Shown: positions 1 to 7,447 of the stretch, piece by piece
How the letters are laid out: each line of letters opens with the position of its first letter
Numbering within the stretch: the stretch's first letter is position 1
IMG/VR virus record: IMGVR_UViG_3300034375_003622
Location: 1 to 28,711 of that record
Direction: 5' to 3' (one strand)
DNA: 28,711 bases
Origin: a virus
Notes under the pieces: generated by a model
Databases searched by the model: none
Told to the model about the DNA's origin: nothing
Seen by the model: the letters and a program-made list of their open reading frames with translations, nothing else
Position numbers and translations under genes: made by a program

Positions 1-1
1 T

Positions 2-628
2 GAATCAACTGGCTTCCCTTCCTTCGCACATGGTCAGACAGGCGTATCGGGAGTGGGCCGTACTGCCTCTGGTATTTCTATGCTTATGTCTGCTGCCAAC
101 GGCAGTGTACGGAACGTAGTTAAAAACATTGACGACTATTTGCTTGCACCACTAGGTAAAGCATTTTTTAATTTCAACATGCAGTTTGACTTTGATACAG
201 AAATCAAAGGTGACCTAGAAGTTAAAGCCCGTGGTACAGAAAGTTTGATGGCCAACGAAGTACGTAGCCAACGTCTTATGCAGTTTATGCAGGTTGTATC
301 TAACCCAGCACTTGCACCATTTGCTAAAATGGATTATATTGTTCGTGAGATTGCTAAGTCTATGGATCTTGATCCTGACAAGGTTGGAAACAACATGGCA
401 CAAGCAGCAATCCAAGCTGAGATCTTGAAGAAGTTCCAGCAGGAAAATCCACCACCAGCTCCACCCCCTGGAGTAGCAGGTCCACAAGGACAAGCTCCAC
501 AGGGCCAAGGAGCAGCCCCAGGAGTGCAGGATACCGCAGGTGGCGGGGGTGGTAACATCGGAATAGGAACGGCCCCTCAGCCAGGAGAACAAGGCTTCTC
601 TGGTAATACTGGCCCACAGGTACAATGA
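2..628 (+). CDS. Portal protein, C-terminal part (5' partial)
   Basis: The frame is open to the left edge, so this is the 3' end of a longer gene. The visible 208 residues begin with a Gly/Ser-rich stretch holding the TASGISMLMSAANG motif, then VVKNIDDYLLAPL. This arrangement is typical of the clip/stem part of large podovirus-type portal proteins (P22-like and related). The last ~65 residues are a low-complexity Pro/Gly/Gln tail, common at portal C-termini in marine phages. The portal is the dodecameric ring at one capsid vertex through which DNA is packaged and ejected and on which the tail is built. The following gene starts inside the stop codon (ATGA). The GTG at 53 is internal, because the reading frame and the motif continue upstream of it. 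Family assignment rests on motif recall and gene order. Confidence 0.72.
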   Translation, partial: ESTGFPSFAHGQTGVSGVGRTASGISMLMSAANGSVRNVVKNIDDYLLAPLGKAFFNFNMQFDFDTEIKGDLEVKARGTESLMANEVRSQRLMQFMQVVSNPALAPFAKMDYIVREIAKSMDLDPDKVGNNMAQAAIQAEILKKFQQENPPPAPPPGVAGPQGQAPQGQGAAPGVQDTAGGGGGNIGIGTAPQPGEQGFSGNTGPQVQ

Positions 629-831
629 AACTCGTCGTGAATAATACTTTAAAACCTTTTGTAAACAATCCAGAAATGTATAATCCATTTTTGGAAGAAA
701 TCATGAGACGAATTGATAACGTACATAAACGCCTTGAGCAGATCAATGACGTAGAGGAATTGTATCGTGCTCAGGGTGAAGTACGTATTCTCAGATCCTT
801 ACTACTTCTTAGGGAACATGTAAATGGCTGA
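625..831 (+). CDS. Small conserved phage protein of unknown function (68 aa)
   Basis: A 68-residue protein that begins MKLVVNNTLKPFVNNPEMYNP and then forms one charged, probably helical segment (EEIMRRIDNVHKRLEQI...ELYRAQGEVRILRSLLLLRE). It overlaps the portal stop by 4 bases (ATGA) and its own last codons overlap the next start (ATGGCTGA), so it is translationally coupled on both sides. Small genes of this kind recur directly after the portal in marine podovirus-like genomes, which suggests a role in head assembly or packaging. I know of no assigned function. No membrane segment or signal peptide is visible. Confidence 0.75.
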   Translation: MKLVVNNTLKPFVNNPEMYNPFLEEIMRRIDNVHKRLEQINDVEELYRAQGEVRILRSLLLLREHVNG

Positions 832-3800
832 TTATCGTAAACGCCTTAGTGATATGACAGACGAAGAACGTGCAGAAGTAGCACCTGGTTCTGCAGCATA
901 CGGTAATTTTCTTGGAAAAGCTGAAAGTGGAAAGCCATTAAGTGTTCAGATGGTTGAGATGGGCTTGGAAGTAGCTACTCCACTAGGTACTGTAAACGAT
1001 ATCCAAGCAGAACTAGAAAAAGATAATCCAAGCTATGCCAAGATTGCTGGTATGGCTGGGCTAGAGCTTTTAGGTCCAGCTGCAAGTGCTGTAGAAATGG
1101 CAGCAAAAGCTGGTAATAAAGGGTTACTTCAGAAGATTTTAGATTCTTTTAAGAAAAAAGAAACTGACAATAATTTTGAAGATTTACCTGCATATGATGA
1201 TGATGGAAACCTTGACAGTGTGCTTACTGATGAGGGTGTAGTAGACGATATAGCTGAGTTAGAAGCTCAAAAAGCTTCTGGTATGTTTAATACTGAAATA
1301 GATGTTTTATCTGCATGGCAAGCTGGTGTCTTAGATGTTCCAGAGTATTTTGATGAAACTTATAAAGTTTTAAATAATAAATTAAAATACCTAAAGCCAC
1401 CTGTAGGCGGTATTGCTCCAGAGTGGTCAGAGTATGGTCGAGCTAAAAGATTTGTAGATGTCTATAATGCATTTGGTAGGGATGAGATCATACAGCTAGC
1501 TAAAGATTACCCTAGTGATGTTTTAGATGGGGATCTTGTAAGTAAATATCAGACTAAGCTAGGAGAATATGCTGATGAGCTTGGAGTATCTCCTCAAGAT
1601 GCTATAGAAGTTATTAGGGATGCTAGATCTATAGTTGGCTACGAACCACTTACAGAGGTAGCTTTACCTAAAGCTGTTGACACTGGGGATATTTACCCTA
1701 AAAAAGCTACAGAGTATTCTAGAGATCCTTTAGCAATGCCCCCTGGAATGACGGCTACAGATAAAGCTGCATCTAAATTAGGTTTTAATGACACTGTGTA
1801 CCATTTAGCAGTAAATGAAAGTGAGTTTACTGAGTTTAAAAACATTGATGACATGATTCCTGAAATTGGGGATGGCCCAACAGATAAATTTCAAGGGACT
1901 CCTCATGATCTTTTAGGTGCTCATGTAGGTACAGCAAGGGCTGCTGCAGAAAGGAATAAAATAAAATCTGGAAGTATGCTTGCTAAAGATCGTCCAAGAT
2001 TTACTATGGAGCTTAGGGCTAGGTTAGATAAACCTGTTAGACCTGAAGCATTAGCCAATATGGTAGGTTTAGATTTAAAAGAGCTTACACTAACTGCAGA
2101 CGAGTTAAATTTTACTGAAGGCGATCTTAAAACTCTTATTAAACAAAAAGCTAAAAATATGAATCCTGGAGAGAGTTATATCTCCACTACTATGGAAAAT
2201 AAAGCAGCTATAGCTTTACGCAGAGAACTTGCTGAGGCTGGCTATACACACATCCCTTATGAAAATTCTTTAGAGGATATGGAAAGTATTAGTTACATTA
2301 TGCTTGTAGATCGGCCTAAAGACTCTCCTGCAGTGTTAAGAGATACTAGAGCTAAGTTTGACCCAGAGCAAGCAAATAACCCAGACTTAAGATTGGCCGA
2401 AGGAGGCAAGGTAGGTAACATGAGCATGAAGAAACAAATGTCACTATTCGAATACGGTGGTATTGCCGATGATGGCATGACCAAAGATCCAGTATCTGGC
2501 AACAATGTACCTCCAGGGTCTCTTGCTAAAGAAGTACGAGATGATATTCCTGCTATGTTGTCGGAAGGTGAATACGTTGTTCCTGCTGATGTTCTTCGTT
2601 TTTACGGAGTAAACTTTTTTGAAAATCTTCGTAACCAAGCAAAAAACGGCTTGCAGAACATGGAGCAAAATGGTAGAATTGGTGGAACTCCAATGACACA
2701 ACAAGATGTTGCTCGTAATATGCAACAACCTATGGCACCAGTTCAGGCAGCTCAAGGGGCAATGATGCAATCCCCTATGAAAATACAACAAAGACCTGCA
2801 CCACAAGCTATGGGTAATTCAGGTATGCCTATGCAAGGTTATTCTGGGGAAGATGGTTCTGTAGTAACAGGAGATCCGAGACCTAATCAATATAGATCAG
2901 GCTGGTCTCCTGCAAGGGCACGTTGGTCTTCTCCTATGTTCCAAGGTACATCTTCTCAAGCAGCTAACGTTGCTGCAGCAGCAGAAGCAGCAGAAGCTGA
3001 AGAAATTACACAGTTTAGACCTCACTACAACCAAGCAGGGGAAAGTGTACAGGTTAAGTATGTAGGTACAACCCAAGAAAATATGAGGATAGCTGAGGGA
3101 CAAGACGATATAATTGCTAAATACCCACTAACTGAACAAGAGTATAATGCTTATAAAGCAGAGATGAATAAAGGCTCTGGTGGCGATGACGGTGGCGGTG
3201 GCGGAGATCCTACACCTACTGGTTCTGATACTTCTTGGATGGATGGCATTGATTTTGGTGATCCGGCCTCTGTTAAAGAGTGGGTAGAGTCTGATAATGG
3301 TTTAGGTATGTCTTCAGCAGCAAGAAAAATTGCCGGTATGGGAGGTATTATAGGTGGAATACCTCAAGTAGTACAAGCCCAAGATATTGCTAAAGTTAGA
3401 GGTATTCGTGACTATTATGATAGCATAGGTGACGAAAATATGGTTAAATATCTAGATGGTGAACTTAAAGAGGCTATGAAAGAAACTGGTCTACTTACAT
3501 CTGCCCTAGATAAATTAGGCCTTTTAACTGGTAAAAATTATTTAGAGCAGGTAAAATCATTTGCCCCCACTAGCTTAGACTTACAAAAAACATTTACTCC
3601 AGAGCAACGTAGAGAGTTTACAGATACCTCTGGTGACATGGTTAAAGATGAAGGTGGAGCCTCTGTCTACAAACCTGGGGGTATTGATGTTGCAATGGTT
3701 GATACAAGTGATGATGGTCCATCACTAACTGCTGCAGAACAAAATGCTATTAATAAGTCAAGAGCTAGATCTGCAGCAACTAAAGCAGCAGTGGAAGAAG

Positions 3801-3976
3801 CTTTTGAATCTGGTGCTTCGACAGACGATATTGCAGGTCTTCAAGAAGCTGTTGAACAAGCAGGTGGTACTTGGGCTACAGGTGGACGTGCAGAAGGTGG
3901 TTTAATGACCAAAGGAAAACCACCAAAAAAGAAAACGAGAAAGTATAATAAAGGCGGACTCGCAGGTAAAAAATAA
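824..3976 (+). CDS. Large capsid-module virion protein with ADP-ribosyltransferase-like domain
   Basis: A 1050-aa protein without a visible cysteine. Residues ~40-100 form a Gly/Ala-rich, possibly membrane-active helical stretch (GLEVATPLGTVNDIQ, GLELLGPAASAVEMAAKAG). Residues ~322-525 resemble the ART-PolyVal-like ADP-ribosyltransferase group: YHLAVNESEFTEF, then LLGAHVGTARAAAERN, later AEAGYTHIPYENSLED and TRAKFDPEQ near the end. Residues ~574-608 carry DDIPAMLSEGEYVVPADVLRFYG, a motif that recurs in marine phage structural proteins. After that comes a Gln/Met/Pro-rich linker, a GYSGEDGSV motif also found in the 1239-aa protein, a Gly-rich linker and a Lys/Gly-rich C-terminus. Placement between portal and scaffold suggests the protein is packaged in the head, perhaps delivered with DNA. 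The ART call is by pattern only; catalytic residues were not verified. Overlaps the upstream gene by 8 bases. Confidence 0.6.
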   Translation: MADYRKRLSDMTDEERAEVAPGSAAYGNFLGKAESGKPLSVQMVEMGLEVATPLGTVNDIQAELEKDNPSYAKIAGMAGLELLGPAASAVEMAAKAGNKGLLQKILDSFKKKETDNNFEDLPAYDDDGNLDSVLTDEGVVDDIAELEAQKASGMFNTEIDVLSAWQAGVLDVPEYFDETYKVLNNKLKYLKPPVGGIAPEWSEYGRAKRFVDVYNAFGRDEIIQLAKDYPSDVLDGDLVSKYQTKLGEYADELGVSPQDAIEVIRDARSIVGYEPLTEVALPKAVDTGDIYPKKATEYSRDPLAMPPGMTATDKAASKLGFNDTVYHLAVNESEFTEFKNIDDMIPEIGDGPTDKFQGTPHDLLGAHVGTARAAAERNKIKSGSMLAKDRPRFTMELRARLDKPVRPEALANMVGLDLKELTLTADELNFTEGDLKTLIKQKAKNMNPGESYISTTMENKAAIALRRELAEAGYTHIPYENSLEDMESISYIMLVDRPKDSPAVLRDTRAKFDPEQANNPDLRLAEGGKVGNMSMKKQMSLFEYGGIADDGMTKDPVSGNNVPPGSLAKEVRDDIPAMLSEGEYVVPADVLRFYGVNFFENLRNQAKNGLQNMEQNGRIGGTPMTQQDVARNMQQPMAPVQAAQGAMMQSPMKIQQRPAPQAMGNSGMPMQGYSGEDGSVVTGDPRPNQYRSGWSPARARWSSPMFQGTSSQAANVAAAAEAAEAEEITQFRPHYNQAGESVQVKYVGTTQENMRIAEGQDDIIAKYPLTEQEYNAYKAEMNKGSGGDDGGGGGDPTPTGSDTSWMDGIDFGDPASVKEWVESDNGLGMSSAARKIAGMGGIIGGIPQVVQAQDIAKVRGIRDYYDSIGDENMVKYLDGELKEAMKETGLLTSALDKLGLLTGKNYLEQVKSFAPTSLDLQKTFTPEQRREFTDTSGDMVKDEGGASVYKPGGIDVAMVDTSDDGPSLTAAEQNAINKSRARSAATKAAVEEAFESGASTDDIAGLQEAVEQAGGTWATGGRAEGGLMTKGKPPKKKTRKYNKGGLAGKK

Positions 3977-3982
3977 GGCTAC

Positions 3983-3996
3983 CCAGCTACGGCTGG
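3983..3996 (+). other. Short hairpin with UACG tetraloop before the scaffold gene
   Basis: CCAGC (3983-3987) pairs perfectly with GCTGG (3992-3996) around a TACG loop, giving a C(UACG)G closing of the very stable UNCG tetraloop type. There is no following T run, so it is not a standard terminator. It lies between the stop of the 1050-aa gene and the AAGGAG ribosome site of the scaffold gene, where it may stabilise or punctuate the mRNA. Role inferred. Confidence 0.4.
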
Positions 3997-4017
3997 CCCC
4001 AACATAAGGAGAATATA

Positions 4018-4911
4018 ATGCCTGAACTAGCAGAAGTAGAAACACCAAAGACAGCAGGATTTGTTGATCGAGGTTATAACTACGATAGAAAACGTAAACG
4101 TATGGAAGATGAGGAAGAGGAGATTAAACGTCTTGAAGCTCAACAACGTGGCGAAGAATCTGAATCAATTGAAGAAGAAACTACCAAAACGGAAGAGACC
4201 GATACAGAAGTTGAAGAAACAACGTTATCTGCAGAAGAAAGATCTTTTAAAAAGAGATATGGTGATTTAAGACGGCACATGCAAGAAAAAGAAAAAGAGT
4301 GGAACGAGAAGTTCCAAGCTTTTGAAAAACGCATGGAAAAAGAATCTATTGTTCCTCCAAAGTCCGATGAAGACATTGAAGAATGGGCAAAGCAATATCC
4401 AGACGTAGCAGGTATTGTAGAAACTATTGCTGCTAAAAAAGCTCAAGAAATGTTTAGTAAAGCAGATGCTAGACTACAAGAGCTGGACAAGGCACAGTCA
4501 GAAGCAGAACGGGTTAAGGCAGAGAATGCTATCCGTAAAGCACACGAAGACTTTGATGATCTACGTGCTTCTGATGAATTTCATAATTGGGCTGAAGAAC
4601 AGCCTAAGTGGGTACAAGATGCACTATACGAAAATGCAGACGATCCTGCTTCAGTAGTACGTGTTATTGACTTGTACAAAGTAGATAAAGGCCTTACTAA
4701 AACTGCAAGAAAAGCTAAGGCTAAAGACGCAGCCTCAACAGTCACAAGACGTAGTAAAACGTCTGTAGATGTAGATGAGTCTGGTGACACTATTCGTGAA
4801 TCAGATGTAGCAAGAATGTCAGACAAAGAGTTTGAAGCTAAATCTGAGGAAATTAACAAAGCTATCCGTTCGGGTAAATTTGTTTACGATGTATCTGGCA
4901 AAGCTAGATAA
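4018..4911 (+). CDS. Capsid scaffolding protein
   Basis: A 297-aa, highly charged protein directly before the major capsid gene, the standard place for a scaffold. Residues ~20-75 are almost entirely acidic with Lys/Arg patches (EDEEEEIKRLEAQQ, EEETTKTEETDTEVEE). Residues ~78-180 are long helix or coiled coil (FKKRYGDLRRHMQEKEKEWNEKFQAFEKRMEKE; MFSKADARLQELDKAQSEAERVK). A YPDVAGIVETIAAKKA segment resembles scaffold proteins of marine podoviruses. The C-terminus is basic-mixed (TARKAKAKDAAS; SGKFVYDVSGKAR), a possible coat-binding end. Such proteins line the inside of the procapsid during assembly and are then expelled or degraded. Start supported by AAGGAG at 4006-4011, seven bases before the ATG. 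No protease domain is visible in it. Confidence 0.8.
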   Translation: MPELAEVETPKTAGFVDRGYNYDRKRKRMEDEEEEIKRLEAQQRGEESESIEEETTKTEETDTEVEETTLSAEERSFKKRYGDLRRHMQEKEKEWNEKFQAFEKRMEKESIVPPKSDEDIEEWAKQYPDVAGIVETIAAKKAQEMFSKADARLQELDKAQSEAERVKAENAIRKAHEDFDDLRASDEFHNWAEEQPKWVQDALYENADDPASVVRVIDLYKVDKGLTKTARKAKAKDAASTVTRRSKTSVDVDESGDTIRESDVARMSDKEFEAKSEEINKAIRSGKFVYDVSGKAR

Positions 4912-4912
4912 G

Positions 4913-4937
4913 CTGTTGACAACAAGTAAATCAACAG
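4913..4937 (+). repeat. 7-bp inverted repeat overlapping the -35 box of the capsid promoter
   Basis: CTGTTGA (4913-4919) and TCAACAG (4931-4937) are perfect reverse complements separated by 11 bases. The left arm includes part of the TTGACA box and the right arm abuts the -10 box, so the repeat could be an operator. It could also be an RNA hairpin at the end of the scaffold transcript, though no T run follows. Function inferred. Confidence 0.4.
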
Positions 4938-4943
4938 TATAAC
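4916..4943 (+). promoter_or_regulatory. Sigma70-like promoter for the capsid genes
   Basis: TTGACA at 4916-4921 (all six consensus bases) is followed after 16 bases by TATAAC at 4938-4943 (five of six). It lies at the start of the only sizeable non-coding gap in the window, 214 bases upstream of the major capsid start. A start site near 4950 would put the first leader hairpin almost at the 5' end of the transcript. Extra transcription here fits the large amount of capsid protein needed. Confidence 0.6.
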
Positions 4944-4953
4944 TATAGGCACA

Positions 4954-4988
4954 GGGACAAAAGCCTCTTTTTGACTACCTTTTGTCTC
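4954..4988 (+). other. Leader hairpin near the predicted 5' end of the capsid mRNA
   Basis: GGGACAAAAG (4954-4963) pairs with CTTTTGTCTC (4979-4988) as a 10-bp stem with one G-U pair and a 15-base loop. If transcription starts near 4950, this stem-loop is at the 5' end, a position known in other systems to protect mRNA from decay. No T run follows, so it is unlikely to be a terminator. Confidence 0.5.
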
Positions 4989-5051
4989 GGCCAAATTTCA
5001 CACAAAAGTCTAAACTAAAAAGAACTACCTGTTCAAGTATAGGCCCAGTAT

Positions 5052-5075
5052 ATACTCGGTAGGCCAACTGAGTAT
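5052..5075 (+). other. Second leader hairpin upstream of the capsid gene
   Basis: ATACTCGGT (5052-5060) pairs with ACTGAGTAT (5067-5075): nine base pairs including one G-U, closed by a six-base loop. It sits about 70 bases before the capsid ribosome binding site. The remainder of the gap (5076-5143) shows no gene; GCCTCTTT occurs both at 4963-4970 and at 5100-5107. Confidence 0.5.
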
Positions 5076-5156
5076 TATCTGCACCCTAGAAAAACAACAG
5101 CCTCTTTATAGGTGTTTAGCTTTATTCATAAGCCAAATATCATGGAGGATTTTCAA

Positions 5157-6230
5157 ATGGCTTTTACATCCGCAGCAGGTCACGGAAATTTACCTAACGG
5201 TAATTTCAGTAGTGTGATCTACTCCAAAAAGGTACAGCTTGCATTCCGCAAGTCTACCGTAGTAGGAGATATTACAAACTCTGATTATTTCGGAGAAATC
5301 AGTGCCCAAGGTGATACAGTTAAGATCATCAAGGAACCTGAAATTTCGGTCAGCTCTTATGCTCGTGGCACACAGATCACAGCACAAGATTTGGACGATG
5401 AGGATTTCTCTCTAGTCGTTGATAAGGCTAACTATTATGCCTTCAAGATCGACGATATCGAAGAAGCTCACTCACACGTAAACTTCATGGATCTTGCGAC
5501 CAACCGTGCGGCATACCGTTTGGCTGACCAGCATGACCAAGAAGTTCTAGGTTACCTATCAGGTTATAAACAGTCTGCACTACATGGTGCTGCAGATACT
5601 GTGAATGATACTGTAAACGGTACTAAAGCAGTAACAACTGCAGGTTCAGACGAATTGCTTTCTTCAATGAAGTTGAAGAAGGGTGACTTTGGTAACATCA
5701 CAACTGCTTCTGCAGGTGACCACTCAATCCCAATCGCAGCTCGTTTACCAGGTGCAACAGATTTACCAACTGCTACGATTTCACCAGCAATGATGGTGGC
5801 TCGTATGGGTCGTCTACTTGACCAACAACAAGTTGACACTCAAGGTAGATGGATTGTCGTTGATCCAGTATTTATGGAAATCCTTCGTGACGAAGATTCA
5901 CGTTTCCTAAATGCTGATTACGGTGAATCAGGTGCTCTACGTAACGGTCTAGTCTTGAACAACTTCCACGGTTTCCGTGTATACAGCTCAAGCAACCTAC
6001 CTTCAGTAGGTACTGGCCCTGCAACAACTGGTACAGCTAACCAGAACACTAACTATGGTGTTATCGTTGCAGGTCATGACTCAGCAGTAGCAACTGCAGA
6101 GCAGATCAGTAAGACTGAAACATACCGTGATCCAGACAGCTTTGCTGACATCGTTCGTGGTATGCACCTATACGGTCGTAAGATTCTTCGTCCAGAAGCA
6201 ATCACAACTGCTAAATATAACTTGGCGTAA
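5157..6230 (+). CDS. Major capsid protein
   Basis: A 357-aa protein following the scaffold gene. The N-terminus is MAFTSAAGHGNLPNGNFSSV and is followed by VQLAFRKSTVVGDITNSDYFGEI, an extended segment seen in the coat proteins of many marine podovirus-like phages. Later come RWIVVDPVFMEILRDEDSRF and a C-terminal HDSAVATAEQISKTETYRDPDSFADIVRGMHLYGRKILRPEA, which fits the P-domain end of HK97-fold coat proteins (VRG..LYG..vlRPea is a recurring pattern). It forms the icosahedral shell. The start is set by GGAGG at 5144-5148, eight bases before the ATG at 5157; in-frame starts at 5112 and 5142 lie upstream of or against that site. Codon use is less A/T-skewed than in neighbours (many TTC, AAC, CGT), as expected for a highly expressed gene. 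Confidence 0.88.
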   Translation: MAFTSAAGHGNLPNGNFSSVIYSKKVQLAFRKSTVVGDITNSDYFGEISAQGDTVKIIKEPEISVSSYARGTQITAQDLDDEDFSLVVDKANYYAFKIDDIEEAHSHVNFMDLATNRAAYRLADQHDQEVLGYLSGYKQSALHGAADTVNDTVNGTKAVTTAGSDELLSSMKLKKGDFGNITTASAGDHSIPIAARLPGATDLPTATISPAMMVARMGRLLDQQQVDTQGRWIVVDPVFMEILRDEDSRFLNADYGESGALRNGLVLNNFHGFRVYSSSNLPSVGTGPATTGTANQNTNYGVIVAGHDSAVATAEQISKTETYRDPDSFADIVRGMHLYGRKILRPEAITTAKYNLA

Positions 6231-6244
6231 GGGAGGATTGACTT

Positions 6245-6655
6245 ATGGCTAAATCTACTTCTTTGCTTTCAAAAGCAGTCATGGTTGAAAAGGAAGTTGA
6301 ACTTCCAACTTCAACTGGTACAGTAACAGGTCCAACTGTTGCAGCAGGTACTCTTGTACTAGCAGCAGGTGTTGAGTTGATTGATGCAATGGACTCAGCA
6401 GACTACGATGTTACAGTTACTGATGGCACAACTACATTTATGGCTGCTACAGCTGTAGACAGTGGTTCTGCAGGTGACTTCGCATTCGGTACTCAAACAC
6501 AGGGTATCATTGCTTCAGAAGACACCATTGACGTAACAGGTACTGCAGGTGCTGCTCCAGCAGCAACAGTGACTGCTCGTGTATGGGCAATCGTTGTTGA
6601 TGTAAATGAAGCAACTAAAGGTGCTGACGAAGTTGATCGTGACTATCTTGCATAA
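6245..6655 (+). CDS. Probable head decoration / capsid-associated protein (136 aa)
   Basis: A 136-aa protein 14 bases after the capsid stop, with a good GGGAGGA ribosome site. It is rich in Thr, Val, Ala, Gly and Asp and lacks Cys. Residues ~20-125 look like consecutive short beta strands (TGPTVAAGTLVLAAGVELIDA; DYDVTVTDGTTTFMAATAV; TARVWAIVVDVNEA), consistent with a small beta-sandwich. Its place between coat and adaptor, cotranscription with the coat gene and the terminator-like hairpin right after it suggest a protein needed in capsid-like amounts, such as a decoration or head-stabilising protein. I do not recognise a named family. Confidence 0.6.
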   Translation: MAKSTSLLSKAVMVEKEVELPTSTGTVTGPTVAAGTLVLAAGVELIDAMDSADYDVTVTDGTTTFMAATAVDSGSAGDFAFGTQTQGIIASEDTIDVTGTAGAAPAATVTARVWAIVVDVNEATKGADEVDRDYLA

Positions 6656-6668
6656 CTGATTAAACTTT

Positions 6669-6690
6669 AGGGGCTGGGCAACTGGCCCCT
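6669..6690 (+). terminator. Terminator-like hairpin after the capsid genes
   Basis: AGGGGC (6669-6674) pairs with GCCCCT (6685-6690). The stem continues inward with U-G, G-U and G-C pairs to a GCAA (GNRA) tetraloop at 6678-6681. Only three T residues follow, so termination is probably partial, letting some transcripts continue into the tail genes. Confidence 0.6.
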
Positions 6691-6715
6691 TTAGGCTATC
6701 TGAAGGATTTTTGTA

Positions 6716-7447
6716 ATGGCAAATTACGTTACACTAGTTAATCAACTACTTACTAGACTAAATGAAGTTACTCTTGCTACAACAGGCAGTGGCTTTGATG
6801 ATGTACGTAACGTACAAGCATTAGCTAAACAAGCTATTAACAACTCCATTAGAAATATCCTACAGACAGGTCAGGAATGGCCTTTCTTAAAAACTACATA
6901 TACTCAGACATTGACTGCAGGTACAAGACAGTATGATTTTCCTGCAGATTTTGCTACGGTTGACTGGGACACTTTTTATATTAAAGAGTTAGGCTCTGCA
7001 AGTAATACACCTAGCTACTTGCCAACTATTTCTTTTGAAGAGTATACTCAAAGATATCGTGGAATAGATGATCAAAGTGATTCTGGATCTGGTGTATCTG
7101 CTCCACAAAGAGTTTATCAAACATACGAAAGTAAGTTTGGTGTAACTCCTGTTCCAAATGATGCTTATGAAATAGAGTACGTATATTGGACATTCCCTGC
7201 AGATCTTTCTGCCTATGATGATACAGCAGTTATTCCTGACAGATTTAATCATGTAATCATTGACGGTGCTATGATGTACATGATGAGATTTAGATCAAAT
7301 GATCAAAGTGCTGCTTTACACCAGCAAAGCCTTCAAGAAGGTATTCGTTCTATGAGACGTATTCTTATGGATGATCCACTAGATATTAGATCTACAGTTA
7401 TTCAAAGAAATAAATCGTTTAGCAATACTATGAGCACTATCGTCTAA
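6716..7447 (+). CDS. Head-tail adaptor (tail tubular A / gp4-like)
   Basis: A 243-aa protein. The N-terminus (MANYVTLVNQLLTRLNEV) and the next helix (VQALAKQAINNSIRNILQTGQEWPFLKTTYTQTL) match the helical bundle typical of podovirus adaptor proteins that dock under the portal (T7 gp11 / P22 gp4 class). A beta-rich middle follows (GTRQYDFPADFATVDWDTFYIKE; YEIEYVYWTFPADLS), then a C-terminal helix (FNHVIIDGAMMYMMRFRSNDQSAALHQQ) and a basic end. It extends the portal channel and forms the docking site for the nozzle or fibres. Gene order (coat, decoration, adaptor, nozzle, fibre) agrees. AAGG-type ribosome site at 6703-6706. The next start overlaps its stop (TAATG). Confidence 0.68.
   Translation: MANYVTLVNQLLTRLNEVTLATTGSGFDDVRNVQALAKQAINNSIRNILQTGQEWPFLKTTYTQTLTAGTRQYDFPADFATVDWDTFYIKELGSASNTPSYLPTISFEEYTQRYRGIDDQSDSGSGVSAPQRVYQTYESKFGVTPVPNDAYEIEYVYWTFPADLSAYDDTAVIPDRFNHVIIDGAMMYMMRFRSNDQSAALHQQSLQEGIRSMRRILMDDPLDIRSTVIQRNKSFSNTMSTIV

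Noticed and set aside
5112-5156. Longer capsid protein starting at 5112 or at the ATG at 5142
   Set aside because: The GGAGG at 5144-5148 lies downstream of or against those starts and is ideally placed for the ATG at 5157.
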